A DNA stretch of 64,000 nucleotides from Amaurobius ferox (Eukaryota; Arthropoda; Arachnida; Araneae; Amaurobiidae), in NCBI GenBank assembly GCA_951213105.1, contig OX578153.1:58414520-58478519 (forward strand). Direction: 5' to 3'. The notes under the pieces were generated by a model. That model saw only the letters and a program-made list of their open reading frames with translations, was not told the DNA's origin and searched no databases. Shown piece after piece: positions 34,807 to 45,151 of this stretch (positions are counted from its first letter, which is position 1; the number at the start of each line of letters is the position of its first letter). The position numbers were made by a program, and so were the translations under genes.

Positions 34807-36311
34807 AAATAGTATGGATTTTAAAAAACATCGCTCGGTTGTCTGACAAGGACTATGCTTCTTCCGAATTTCGTAATTGTCCATAGCTTGGAGTTTCAGC
34901 TGTGCTGCACTCAAATAAATATACAAACACATTCAAGCTTCTATTATTTATAGCCACCTTAAGCAACCAGCCAAGAAAGTTTGAAATTTAAAAGTTTTAT
35001 AAAAGTCTGACTTTTCAATAGCTTTTTTGCCGTAGTTGTTGATTGCATATTTGCCTGCAATCTGCATATGCAATCTGGGTACGCCCGGTCTCGCATTCAC
35101 CATGCTGCATAAGCACAGTGTTATTTTTTTTTGCATATATCAGATATGCAAAATGAATATCCCTATATTCAAAAACGATACGTTTCAGATAAGCTCCAAA
35201 ATACACCTAAACAGCAACAAAAAACAGAAAGTGAACCACATCTTTTGAACTGACGTAAGCAATCGAGTATTGTATACGAAATTCACGATTACAGTAACGA
35301 TACGCCCGCTTAGAAGATGAAACAAAAAATCGTATGTTCCATATTTAAAGTATAAAAATGACACACAAAAAACACATTTTTTGCTTTCATTAGAAGTTAA
35401 ATACGGTATTTTCATGCCGGCTAAATTAGAAACTCCAATTGGGATAGTTTTCACCAATGTCGAAATTTCAAAAGAATTGCTTGCAATTATTACAGATTTT
35501 TGTAAAATCGAGAAAAATCGGAATATCCTGTAGGGATTCCGTTGAAAGCTCGTTAGAAAGAGCGCTTAAAATATCTTCGATGGTGAAACTTAGTCCGCTT
35601 AGGAACTAATTGGTGTGAAAATCGCTTAAAATTTCGCTTCAATATGCATAAGTTACAAATTAATTCGAATTTAAATATTTCCAAGTTGTCTTGGGGCCTG
35701 ACCTAAACTATCAACACACAAAATTTTAGCTGTGTATAGCTTTGTATATGTTATCCGCTACGTTGTGCGCAGACAAACAGATCGTCAGTCACAATATCAT
35801 ATTTTATTATTATATAAGATAATCATATATAAAATAAAACTACTATTTAAAATTTTAATTAGCAGTTTTACTTTTTTTTTATTTTTTAACTTACAGTTGT
35901 CTGATATGACTGTAAGATATAAATTAATGCATTTTACGCAATTTGAGCTTTTCAAATATTTCATATATCTGTGCAAAATTTGAAAGAATTAGTTCTGATT
36001 AGCCCTATCAGCTGCGATTATTTGCAATTGTGTATCATACATAGTAAAAAAAGATGCCTAAATAAAATATACATTACTAATTTTAAAGATGCTAATTAAA
36101 GAATCTGGAGCTAATCCACTGAAGAATATGTAAAATTATTATTATAAGAACATTTACTTGAAGAATATTTATTAAGATGTTAAAATGTATAAATACGATA
36201 AAAGTGCAAATTTGTTTGATGTATCAGGTTATATTTCTCTCCTGTGCGTTACTCAATGTATGTAGAACGAATGGCCTCGGAACACAAGAGGACATAAAAT
36301 AGTTTCCGGTA
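34807..36311. other. AT-rich DNA, no gene recognised
   Basis: About 1.5 kb without Helitron, SINE or RNA landmarks. A segment near 35480-35655 is a diverged copy of 31620-31810 (ggaactaattggtgtgaaaa, then tcgcttaaaatttcgcttca). Short open frames exist on both strands but show no recognisable motif. Confidence 0.45.
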
Positions 36312-36595
36312 TGTTGTTGTTGAGACCCAGACCGTCCGACCTACCAGAAAGGTGTAAGGTAACTATTTGGACGGCCAGGAAGTGCCACCCAATTTAGACC
36401 GGAACCCTGTAGGGGAGGCATCCACAGGGACCGTACCCTCCTTCCCCTACCACCAACCTCTCGGAAGGACTTACCCACATGTTTAAAGTGATAGTACTCC
36501 GCATGAACATGGCGGCAGTTTTGGCAGCCGCGGCAATCGAACCCAGGCCTACTGAGTGCAATTCCCGCGCGTTAACCACTGGGCTACCGCGCCCC
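36312..36595 (-). mobile_element. tRNA-headed SINE, full length
   Basis: On the minus strand: GGGCGCGGTAGCCCAGTGG (A-box), GGCCTGGGTTCGATTGCC (B-box), then the body (GCCGCCATGTTCATGCGG, GGTAGGGGAAGGAGGGTACG) and the tail CCGTCC...GGACGG ending GGGTCTCAACAACAACA. There is no 5S head. No clear target duplication. Confidence 0.88.
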
Positions 36596-36726
36596 TAGTC
36601 ATCCTCCCTGATATCTTCATTATCAGGATAAAAACATATATCATCTATAAGCTGGCTTCCAGACTGTCCTGCCAGGTAATTGCACCAGACCGCTCTATAG
36701 CAGGTTCACCCCATGGCGCCAATCAA

Positions 36727-37135
36727 AATTGTATCTTTTAAAAAAGGTTCCATTCTGGTCGCAACTTTTGTTCATGCGCGATTCTGTTCCAACATGATGT
36801 GCTTAATGTTCCGATACTTTCTTTTAATTTAAAATACCAGTCAAGAAAGATGGGTCCCCTCCCAAAAAAAATCAATTTTAAATTGAATTTCATTTCAAAG
36901 AAAACATTCAAAAGGCCCCATCGTGCGATGAATGTCAATAGAATATCCCCTGTGAAAAATGTTATATATAAAAGGATGGAAGCATAATAGGCATATATAA
37001 TCTTGAAAGCAGCTGTTTATATCGTTAACAGTAGAATTTTCAATATAACGATCGTGGATATGTTCTATTTTATCAAATTTGAAAAAGAAGCATTTTTTGC
37101 TTTAGAAGTAATGAAAGTATCCAATGTAATATTAA
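36727..37135 (+). repeat. Dispersed repeat E, copy 3
   Basis: Shares GTTCCATTCTGGTCGCAAC, AAATCAATTTTAAATTGAAT, CGTGCGATGAATGTCAA and TTTTCAATATAACGATCG with copies 1 and 2. More diverged. Confidence 0.55.
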
Positions 37136-37142
37136 TTGGATA

Positions 37143-37262
37143 CTTTCAATAAATAATATTAGCTAAACATGTCTAGTTATAAATTCAATAAATAATATTA
37201 GGAAAATACATTTGGTTATAAAATTCAATAAATAATATTAGGAAAATGCGTCTGGGCATATA
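37143..37262. repeat. 39-40-bp minisatellite, three units
   Basis: The word TTCAATAAATAATATTA occurs at 37145, 37184 and 37224, each followed by a GGAAAATAC...GTTATAAA-type segment. Confidence 0.8.
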
Positions 37263-37737
37263 CCTTTTCGGTAGTTATATTTTATTCTTCAATATTCTAT
37301 ACATTAGTGTCCAACAGTTAAGCATAATTGGTAAAAAGTACAAAATAAAGGATTAACGCAAAAATAAACAAGAAAGATCAATCACGCATAAAGCATTGAT
37401 TATGAAACACTTTCCAACTTCAATTCAATTTCATTTAAACAACTCTAAAATGCGATACATTCTTCGGAAATATTTTTAAAATTAGCATCACAATACTACA
37501 TTAATTTATTATATTTGAAAACTTAAAACTTGATCGAAAAAAATGAACTTTATTCAAATGACGGCATTGAAATATAAATTGCCTGGTTTAAACATCTCTA
37601 AAATGCGATACATTCCTCGGTAATGTTTTTAAAATTATCATAATACTACAATAATTTATTATATTTGAAAACTTCATCGAAAACAACTGAAATTTATTCA
37701 AATGACGCCATCGAAATATAACACGCCTGGCTCTCTC

Positions 37738-37831
37738 TATAAAAGCAGCATTTCATTCATGAACTTTTTCCATTCATTTCATTCACCACAATACTATAAT
37801 AATTTATTTTATTTAAAAAATTAAAACCATG
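37738..37831 (+). promoter_or_regulatory. TATA + start-codon module in family D
   Basis: TATAAAA at 37738-37744 in the same CTCTCTCTATAAAAGCAGCA setting as copy 1. The CRE-like word has mutated to TGACGCCA. ATG at 37829-37831 in ACCATGGAG. Function unproven. Confidence 0.38.
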
Positions 37832-37996
37832 GAGATACAAGTAATATAACTCTATGCTTAAAACTTCATCGCAAGAATCGTCCTTCTCTCTGTAAAATCA
37901 ATGAATATTTCATTCATATCAGCTATATTGCAGACTCCATGAGCTAAATAACTTTGCGTTGAAGAAATGCAGCAATTCTTATACAACTCATTGTAC

Positions 37997-38052
37997 CCAT
38001 ACAGTTACCTTACACCTTTCTGGTAGGTCGGACGGTCTGGGTCTCAACAACA
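37997..38052 (+). mobile_element. 56-bp SINE-tail insertion with 14-bp target duplication
   Basis: ACAACTCATTGTAC occurs at 37983-37996 and 38053-38066. The insert is the last part of the SINE (GTTACCTTACACCTTTCTGG, GGTCGGACGGTCTGGG, TCTCAACAACA). The family D copy at 15831 shows the empty site. Confidence 0.9.
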
Positions 38053-38745
38053 ACAACTCATTGTACATATTTTGCTGTTTACGTTTTCCATAAATGAAAA
38101 ATAGGCTTTGCTGTAGAAATAATCAAATTTGGATGATCATTTAAACTCAAATATATTGTAATTGCGTTGTTTCAGTATGTAGATGCACAGAAATTAAGCA
38201 AAAATAAAGCAATTTTAGGACGAATACAACACTCAATATGAATTAAAAAGAACTTTAAAATCACGATTTTGACGCAAGATGGATGCCATATTTTATTTTG
38301 AAGTGGGTCACGTGATCTTTTCATATAATGGTCACGTGATCCCTTCATATAAGAGATGTAATTATTATTTTAATTTTTATTTAAAAAACTACTCAATTTA
38401 TTTCGCTGAAATTTTCTTTTATATATTTTATGGGATAATTTGAATATTTCCTAAAATTTTCGAAGAAATTTGTGAATTTTAAAACCGCTTAAATAATGTT
38501 TGAAAAATTAAGTCCCATAGGGTTCAATGTATTTCATTTTGTCAACCCGAGTTCAATCCAAAACTAATTGGGTGATATTATTCATTTATATTCCCATAGG
38601 TCCTACAGACCGTCAGAAAAACATACTGAAATTTCATTTTGATTAAGTCATTTTTACGGCATGTATCGTGCTAACGGACAGACAGACAGACAGACAGAAT
38701 GAACAAAGTCATAAACACTTTTCAACTTTGTTGTAAAGAGTTAAA

Positions 38746-39177
38746 ACCAGCAGAATTTGCATGTAGATTATTCACTAACCTAATAAAAATCTTTCTGGAC
38801 ATGTAAATTTTATCAGTTGACGGCATATGCGCAAATAAGATGCGCATATTCAAGCTCTATAAGTGCTGGCTGTATCGCGTATGTTTTATTCCAATTTATT
38901 GCAATCCCTTGAAAAGTGGTATTGTTATTGTTGCGTAGAAACAGATTATGACGCACAGACGCAAAGTTGATCTCTTTTTGAAGAGTAGAATATTCGGAAT
39001 GATAGAATTTAGGCAATCACAGACAGAAGTTTTTAGAGAACTGACTGCGTCATAATATGTAATCTCCAACCAGCAGAGAAGTTTACAAAACGCTCTTAAC
39101 GTTAGACAACCAGCAAAATGTCGTCCAAGAGTTGCAGCCCCTTGGTAGAACTAGTATCTGGCATTAACTACACGACT
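38746..39177. other. Spacer between inverted family D copies, nothing recognised
   Basis: AT-rich spacer of about 430 bp between D3 (plus) and D4 (minus). No motif seen. Confidence 0.45.
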
Positions 39178-39373
39178 TTTTTAAGCGAATTTAAAATTCA
39201 CAATTTGCTTCGAAAATTTTAGGAAATATTCAAATTAACCCATAAAATATATGAAAAAATTCAGCAAAATATGTTCGGCAGTTTTTTAAATAAAATTAAA
39301 ATAATAATTTCATCCATATTATATGAAGAGATCGCGTGACCCACTTCAAAGTAAAGTATGGCATCCATCTTGT

Positions 39374-39432
39374 CGAAAGCCCAGGCCGTCCGACTCATCC
39401 GAGGACATGGAGCAGCAAAATGGGCCGCAGGG
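39374..39432 (-). mobile_element. 59-bp SINE-tail insertion with 13-bp target duplication
   Basis: GCATCCATCTTGT (39361-39373) and GCATCCATTTTGT (39433-39445) flank a minus-strand segment with GTCCTCGGATGAGTCGGACG then GCCTGGGCTTT. One mismatch in the duplication suggests some age. Other family D copies lack this insert. Confidence 0.8.
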
Positions 39433-39822
39433 GCATCCATTTTGTGTCAAAATCGTCATTTTTAAAATTCTTCTCATATTTAGTATTGTATCCGTCCTAC
39501 AACCGCTTTATCTTTTTCTGTGCATCTATATACTGCGCCAACGCAATTACAATAATTTTGAATTTAATGATCATCAAACTTTGATTATTTCTATAACGAA
39601 GCCTAATTTTCACCTACGGAGAATGTAAAGACATCAAGCTGTAAGATGAGTTGTATAAGAATTGCTGAATTTTTTTAATGCAAAATTATTTAATTCTGAA
39701 GCCTGCAATATAGCTGATATGAATCTAAACATTCATCGATTTTACATAGAGAAGCAGACGATTCAATAGTATTGCTTTTTCGATGACGTTTTAAGCATAG
39801 AGTTAGAAAGTAAGTTTACCTC

Positions 39823-39933
39823 CATAATTTTACGTTTTCATGTAAAATAAATTACTGTAATATTGTGATAATTTTAAAAATATCGCCGCTGAATGGGAAA
39901 AAGTTTATGAATGAAATATTCACTGCTTTTATA
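39823..39933 (-). promoter_or_regulatory. TATA + start-codon module in family D
   Basis: Minus-strand TATAAAA at 39933-39927 in CTATATAAAAGCAGTG, then ATGGAGGTAAAC with the ATG at 39825-39823. Same layout as D1 and D3, with different bases after the fourth codon. Confidence 0.35.
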
Positions 39934-40227
39934 TAGAGAGCCAGGCGATTTATATTTCAATGACGTTATTTAATAAAAGTTCGTTTATTTTCGATGAAGT
40001 ATTTAAATATAATAAATTATTGTGGTATTGTGATAATTTTAAAAATATCACTGCTAAATGTATCGCATTTTAGGGATGTTTTTGTATTTCAGTTGAAAAG
40101 TGTTTCATAATCAATGCTTTATGCATGATTGATCGTTCTTGTTATTCTTATTTTGTTTCTATTTTTGTGCATTCATTGCGTTATTACACACGCATACCAA
40201 GTTTCGTTCAGTTCCAACTGAAATATT

Positions 40228-40275
40228 CACAACACCTATCTGGTAGGCCGGACGGTCTGGGTTTCAACACCAACA
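40228..40275 (+). mobile_element. Short SINE-tail insertion
   Basis: Contains ctatctggtaggccggacgg and tctgggtttcaacaccaaca. Only a 6-7-bp flank match (ACAACAC) is visible, so the target duplication is uncertain. Confidence 0.6.
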
Positions 40276-40558
40276 ACACGTATATTGATTGTGAAGAACT
40301 TTTTTAAGGGAAGACAGCTTGCGACATCAGTGTATTTAAGCTCCAATGACAATCATGTATCTAACGTCTCTTACAAAACTACTCTATCAATTTTTACGAT
40401 TTTATTTCTAAACAAAAGCTTTTCATCTACAGTTTTTCCAAAAGCGTTTGCTTAAATTAAAAACATATTTAAATTTGAGGAATATATGCAACACTAGCCG
40501 CCTTTGGCGACCAGCCTGTTCGCTACCCTTGAAAATTCTGACCGTGGCAAACTCGTTG

Positions 40559-40822
40559 GCGCGACCTACCAGAAAGGTGTAAGGTAACTGCTTGGAAGGC
40601 CAGGAAGTGCCACACAATTTAGACCGGAACCCAATGGGGGAGGCATCCAAAGAGACCGTACCCTCCTTCCCCTACCACAAACCTCTCGGAAGGACTTGCA
40701 GTCCCACACGTTTAACGTGATCGTACTCCGCGTGAACACGGCTGCAGTTTTGGCAATGGCGGGAATCGAACCCGGGCCTACCGAGTGAAATTCCCGCGCG
40801 CTAACCACTGGGCTACCGTGCC
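40559..40822 (-). mobile_element. tRNA-headed SINE at the edge of a SINE array
   Basis: The only member of the local cluster that retains the tail (cctaccagaaaggtgtaagg, reverse of the CCTTACACCTTTCTGGTAGG block). Head on the minus strand: GGCACGGTAGCCCAGTGG and GGTTCGATTCC, both promoter boxes intact. It is probably the founder of, or at least collinear with, the array that follows. Confidence 0.82.
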
Positions 40823-40855
40823 ATCCGCGACAATCTCCATAACTTTATTTTTATT

Positions 40856-42295
40856 CGGCAATTTTGGGAATCGAACCCGGGCCTACCAAGTGCAAATCCC
40901 GCGCACTAACCACTGGGGTACTTCACCCTCCGCGATATTCTTCATAACTTTCTTTTTATTCACCCAATTTAGACCGGAACCAAGTGGGAGAAGCATCCAC
41001 AGGGACCGTACCCTTCTTCCCCTACCACCAACCTCTCGGAAGGACTTACAGACCCACATGTTTAACGTGATCGTACTCCGCGTAAACACGGCGGCAATTT
41101 TGGGAATCGAACCCGGGCCTACCGAGTGCAATTTCCGCGCGCTAACCATTGGGCTACTTTGCCCTACGCGACAATCTCCAAAACTTTCTTTTTATTCATC
41201 CAATTTAGACCGTACCCTCCTTCCCCTACCACCAACTTCTCGGAAGGACTCACGGACCCACATGTTTAACATGATCGTACTCCGCGTAAACACGGCGGCA
41301 ATTTTGGGAATCGAACCCGGGCCTACTGAGTGCAATTCCCGCGCGCTAACCACTGGGCTTCTTCGCCCCCAGCGACTATCTCCATAACATTCTTTTTATT
41401 TACCCAATTTAGAACGGAACCCAGTGGGAGAGGCATCCACAGGGACCGTACCCTCCTTCCCCTACCACCAACCTCTCGGAAGGACTTCCGGACCCACATG
41501 TTTATCGTGATCGTACTCCGCGTGAACACGGCGGCAGTTTTGGAAGTGGCGGGAATCGAACCCGGGCCTACCGAGTGCAATTCCTGAGCGCTAACCACTG
41601 GGCTGCCTCGCCCTCCGCAACTTTCTTTATATTCACCCAATTTAGACGGGAACCCTGTGAGGGAGGCATCCACAGGGACCGTACCCTCCTTCCCCTACCA
41701 CCAACCTCTCGGAAGGACTTCCGGACCCACATGTTTCTCGTGATCGTACTCCGCGTGAACACGGCGGCAGTTTTGGAAGTGGCGGGAATCAAACCCGGGC
41801 CTACCGAGTGCAATTCCTGAGCGCTAACCACTGGGCTGCCTCGCCCTCCGCAACTTTCTTTATATTCACCCAATTTAGACGGGAACCCTGTGAGGGAGGC
41901 ATCCACAGGGACCGTACCCTCCTTCCCCTACCACCAACCTCTCGGAAGGACTTCCGGAACCACATGTTTATCGTGATCGTACTCCGCGTGAACACGGCGG
42001 CAGTTTTGGAAGTGGCGGGAATCGAACCCGGGCCTACCGAGTGCAATTCCTGAGCGCTAACCACTGGGCTGCCTCGCCCTCCGCAACCTTCTTTATATTC
42101 ACCCAATTTAGACGGGAACCCTGTGAAGGAGGCATCCACAGGGACCGTACCCTCCTTCCCCTACCACCAACCTCTCGGAAGGACTTACGGGCCCACATGT
42201 TTAACGTGATCGTATTCCGCGTGAACACTTCGGCAGTTTTGGCAGTGGCGGGAATCGTACCCGGGCCTACCGCTAACTTCCCGCGCGCTAATTTA
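40856..42295 (-). repeat. Tandem array of SINE cores, 233-bp period
   Basis: About seven more SINE units in the same orientation, all lacking the 3' tail. The word CACCCAATTTAGA (or a near match) marks unit starts at 40961, 41198, 41401, 41634, 41867 and 42100; the last four are exactly 233 bp apart and nearly identical. Units are joined by a constant link (gccctccgcaactttcttta). A and B boxes survive in each. A repeat of this kind implies local tandem duplication, not repeated retroposition. Long open frames across it have no meaning as proteins. Confidence 0.88.
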
Positions 42296-42349
42296 CAATT
42301 TAAAATGACCATATGCTCTCTAAGCTCTTAATTCCATCATCCTCATTCC

Positions 42350-42515
42350 ATTGTTCCATCATTTAAAATATCCATAAAATTTAAATATCCATCGTTCCAT
42401 CATTTAAAATATCCATAAAATTAAAATATCCATCGTTCCATCATTTAAAATATCCATAAAATTAAAATATCCATTTAAAAAATCCATATCGTTCCATCAT
42501 TTAAAATATAAATAT
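42350..42515. repeat. 41-bp minisatellite
   Basis: GTTCCATCATTTAAAATAT recurs at 42353, 42394, 42435 and 42491, i.e. 41-bp spacing with one longer interval. It follows the SINE array directly. Confidence 0.82.
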
Positions 42516-42559
42516 AATAATTTCTACAGTGCATATGTTAAGCTCTTATTTCATTTAAA

Positions 42560-43256
42560 ATCGGAAGCGCGGGAAACGGAAAGTAAAAACTAATTCGGTT
42601 TCTTATTGTCCCACCCATCGCTATGCATATACAGAACCGTGACGTCACCTCCACCTTGACGTCCCCACCCACGACCTTCCCTGCTTCAGCGGGGGAGAAA
42701 CGAAGCGTCACGCCGAGCGGAACGGCGAGAAATTTAAAATCATGACGTCTTTAAAATTGCGATCCTGAAGGCAATTTTCATTATTTCTGGACCAGATTAG
42801 ACTTGTAAGAATGCCAGATGTTTGACCTTTCTGAAAATGTAATTTATTAGTCGAAATTATGAGTACTTTTCACGATGCGAGAATTTAAAAACCAAAAATC
42901 GTTTTCTTGAGCAAAAAGTGACTTTTGTTTTAAAATCTTTAAAAAATATTAGAAATCGAAATTCAGATTTGAAATTGATATATTTTTACTCGAAATTCTC
43001 TGCTCTTTCCGATGGTGTAATTTGTTTTTTTTCTACGATGTCTGGATCGTGGAGAAAAAAGGGCAAAAAACGGTCGAAATCGCATAAAACATTAAATAAA
43101 TAAAAAAATAATTAAAATTTTAAAAATCGGTTTTCACGTGTCCCCTTCCCTCCCCCCCGGGTCTCCGATTGCCAAATTTCGTAGCTCTCCGACGCGCGGT
43201 CGCGAAACGTATAGTGTATAAGACAGACACACAGACATTGCCTTTTATTATATAGA
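42560..43256 (-). mobile_element. Helitron 5' part, another family (I), minus strand
   Basis: On the minus strand it begins A|TCTATATAATAAAAGGCAA at 43256, then TGTCTGTGTGTCTGTC, GTTTCGCGACCGCGCGTCGG and ACGAAATTTGGCAATC. This is the 5' signature of many arthropod Helitrons. A GC-richer portion lies at 42600-42720. I could not find its CTRR 3' end, so the left boundary is approximate. Confidence 0.6.
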
Positions 43257-43528
43257 TTGAAAGTACAGTATATAAAACAACATTCCATCTCCGATTATGG
43301 TATGTTACCTTATTTTCAATGTTTCTAGATATTTTAAGCTAAATGTGAATTAATTATAATATTATTCTTCAATAGTTTGATTTGAAGAATAGCCAATGAA
43401 CGATTTCTGTATTTGAAACATAACTCGGTAACTGTAGTTATACTACAGTGGAATCCAAAACTATAAGCAAGTTCATTGATAAAATATAATTAAAAAAATT
43501 GTGTACTGTGACTATAAATTAAAAAAAT
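43257..43528. other. AT-rich DNA, nothing recognised
   Basis: Short AT-rich flank between Helitron I and family B copy 5. Confidence 0.45.
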
Positions 43529-43975
43529 CTTATGTGGGCTTTCCTTATATAACGCAATGAATTTACTACTTTTACAGTAAAAAAAATAAATTATTTTTAT
43601 AGTAGTTATTTGTATTCTTTCCAAATTATTGAATTTTCGTCAATGAATCGTCATTTTCCATGTCGTCATCATCAATGAGTCTTCATAGATTTAGCGTCAT
43701 TTTTATCCATTTGGCGAGTTTTTCGTTAATTTAGAAACATTTAAAAAGTCGCCAAGTTGGCGACATTCCACCAAATTCGTCGCCAAATTATCGCCAAGCG
43801 ATATGGACGAAGAAATAAGCTATTCTTACAGCAGATAAATGACTGTTGGCTTTCAAATACAAAAGTATTACTCAAAGTATCTTTTTCATGAATGGAACGA
43901 GCTAGATCCACGAGAATGATGTCACCTAATTTATCGCATTTATTACATATAAAAAGTGACACATGTTTCTCAATA

Positions 43976-44038
43976 CCTTCCCGGTCGTCCAATTTGTTGC
44001 TCTAAGTCCTCTGGACGAGTCGGACGGCCTGGGGCTTT
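43976..44038 (+). mobile_element. 63-bp SINE-tail insertion with 16-bp target duplication
   Basis: CACATGTTTCTCAATA at 43960-43975 and 44039-44054, both perfect. The insert runs from CCTTCCCGGTCGTCC to GGACGGCCTGGGGCTTT and includes GTCCTCTGGACGAGTCGG, a variant tail that lacks CAA repeats. The arms GTCGTCC and GGACGGC can pair. Confidence 0.93.
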
Positions 44039-44193
44039 CACATGTTTCTCAATAGGAAATACTTTTTTTTATTTCATATGACTTTTAGATAATTTTTTTG
44101 AAAAATGTGAAATATCCCGAGAACGGTTCATGTTAGCGTTCTAAAATTTATTCCAATCGTTTTCTAATGAAAAATTACACAAGAAATGTCTAT

Positions 44194-44229
44194 AAACCCC
44201 CGGGTTGGTCGTGTGGTCTGGGCCTTCAA
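44194..44229 (+). mobile_element. 36-bp SINE-tail insertion with 14-bp target duplication
   Basis: CAAGAAATGTCTAT at 44180-44193 and 44230-44243, both perfect. The insert is AAACCCCCGGG, TTGGTCGTGTGGTCTGGG, CCTTCAA. Only the final tcgtgtggtctgggccttcaa part resembles the SINE tail. It is the smallest insertion of this type in the window. Confidence 0.88.
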
Positions 44230-44588
44230 CAAGAAATGTCTATTTGCGTAACTTTATTAGCAATTTTTATTTTTGACGATTTTTTCAAAGTTCACTCGAA
44301 AATTTAGGGGGTTTTGAACATTCGATTGCGTATAAAAACAATAGGCTTCCAGTGGTTACTGATTGTGATTTTTGTACCAAATTTCGTTCGAATCGGTGCA
44401 TTCGTTCGTCAGTTATCGTCTCCGCAAACTCACTGACACACACAGACACACACACACATCACTTCAAACATGTTTGATTCGTTATCAGGGATGCTTGAAA
44501 TGTGATGCTCTCCCGTCAAAAACTCGAATTCGAATTTTCGACCCCGTCACAATACTTTCCTTATACATTATGTATATAAGGAAAGTAA

Positions 44589-45151
44589 TATCTATAGACC
44601 GGTTGATTGTACACTCACATAGTTAATTAAGAAAATTTAGGATTTTTTTTTTCGCTTGATGAAGTAAAAACGAATTAGAATAAAAAATTCCGCTATTTAT
44701 AAACTTTTCGATTCAGTGATTTTAGATTTTCCTCTTTACTAATAGATCAAATGATACAATGTGAAAAGTATCAAGTTTCTATCTGCAAAAGTTTGTCTTG
44801 TGAAATCCGTCGCTTAGTCAGTCAGACTCACTCAGCTGATGCATGATATAGATATTATGTCATATAGATTTGCGAAGGTTAAAACAAAGCAAAGCAAAAG
44901 TTATGTGTAAAATCTTTCATGCTTAATCATGAATTCTTTATTTGTGATATTGCATCCTTTCATTGTGGTCATTTCCACTATCGAATATTTCATGCTGAAG
45001 AGCGCTATAAAAATCATAACCGGTCTAATGATAATAGCATATGTAATGAGAGCGCGATTCTATCCTTTATCTTTACATGGATACTTACAATTTCGGAATC
45101 ACATACCTTCTGCTAGTGAATTATTCCAAACTCAAAGCCTTTATTTAAAAA
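44589..45151. other. AT-rich DNA, nothing recognised
   Basis: No repeat, RNA or gene recognised. Overlapping short open frames near 44919-45156 have no visible domain. Confidence 0.45.

Larger units (their letters stand above)
37378..38745 (+). mobile_element. Helitron-like family D, full copy 3 with nested SINE tail
   Basis: Starts A|TCAATCACGCATAAAGC and AACACTTTCCAAC, ends with a hairpin containing AACACTTTTCAAC and TTGTAAAGAGTT. It has the 5' ~148-bp duplication, TATAAAA at 37738-37744, the ATG module at 37829, two GGTCACGTGATC-like words near 38306-38340, and a GACAGACAGACAGACAG tract at about 38680. A 56-bp SINE tail interrupts it at 37997. About 1.3 kb net. Confidence 0.78.
39178..40132 (-). 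mobile_element. Helitron-like family D, 3'-truncated minus-strand copy with nested SINE tail
   Basis: On the minus strand it starts TCAATCATGCATAAAGC and AACACTTTTCAACTG at 40132 and runs to the aaattttcgaagcaaattgtg block; the terminal ~300 bp with the GACA tract and hairpin are missing. TATAAAA (39933-39927) and an ATGGAGGTAAAC start (39825) are kept. It forms an inverted pair with D3. Confidence 0.75.
43529..44588 (+). mobile_element. Helitron-like family B, copy 5, with two nested SINE tails
   Basis: The 5' end is decayed (TCTTATGTGGGCTTTCCTTA, lacking CAGCACATGA). The 3' hairpin is intact, ending ATATAAGGAAAGTAA|T. It carries GTCGCCAAGTTGGCGAC at 43748-43764, a CGAGAACGGTTCATGTTAG core and a short CACAGACACACACACA tract. 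Two retroposed SINE tails (63 and 36 bp) interrupt it, and other B copies provide exact empty sites. Confidence 0.87.

Noticed and set aside
40785..42331. Several open frames of 80-200 codons on both strands
   Set aside because: They are the tandem SINE array read in frame; the 'protein' is the SINE sequence and recurs wherever the SINE occurs (for example 45453-45800, 27312-27605).
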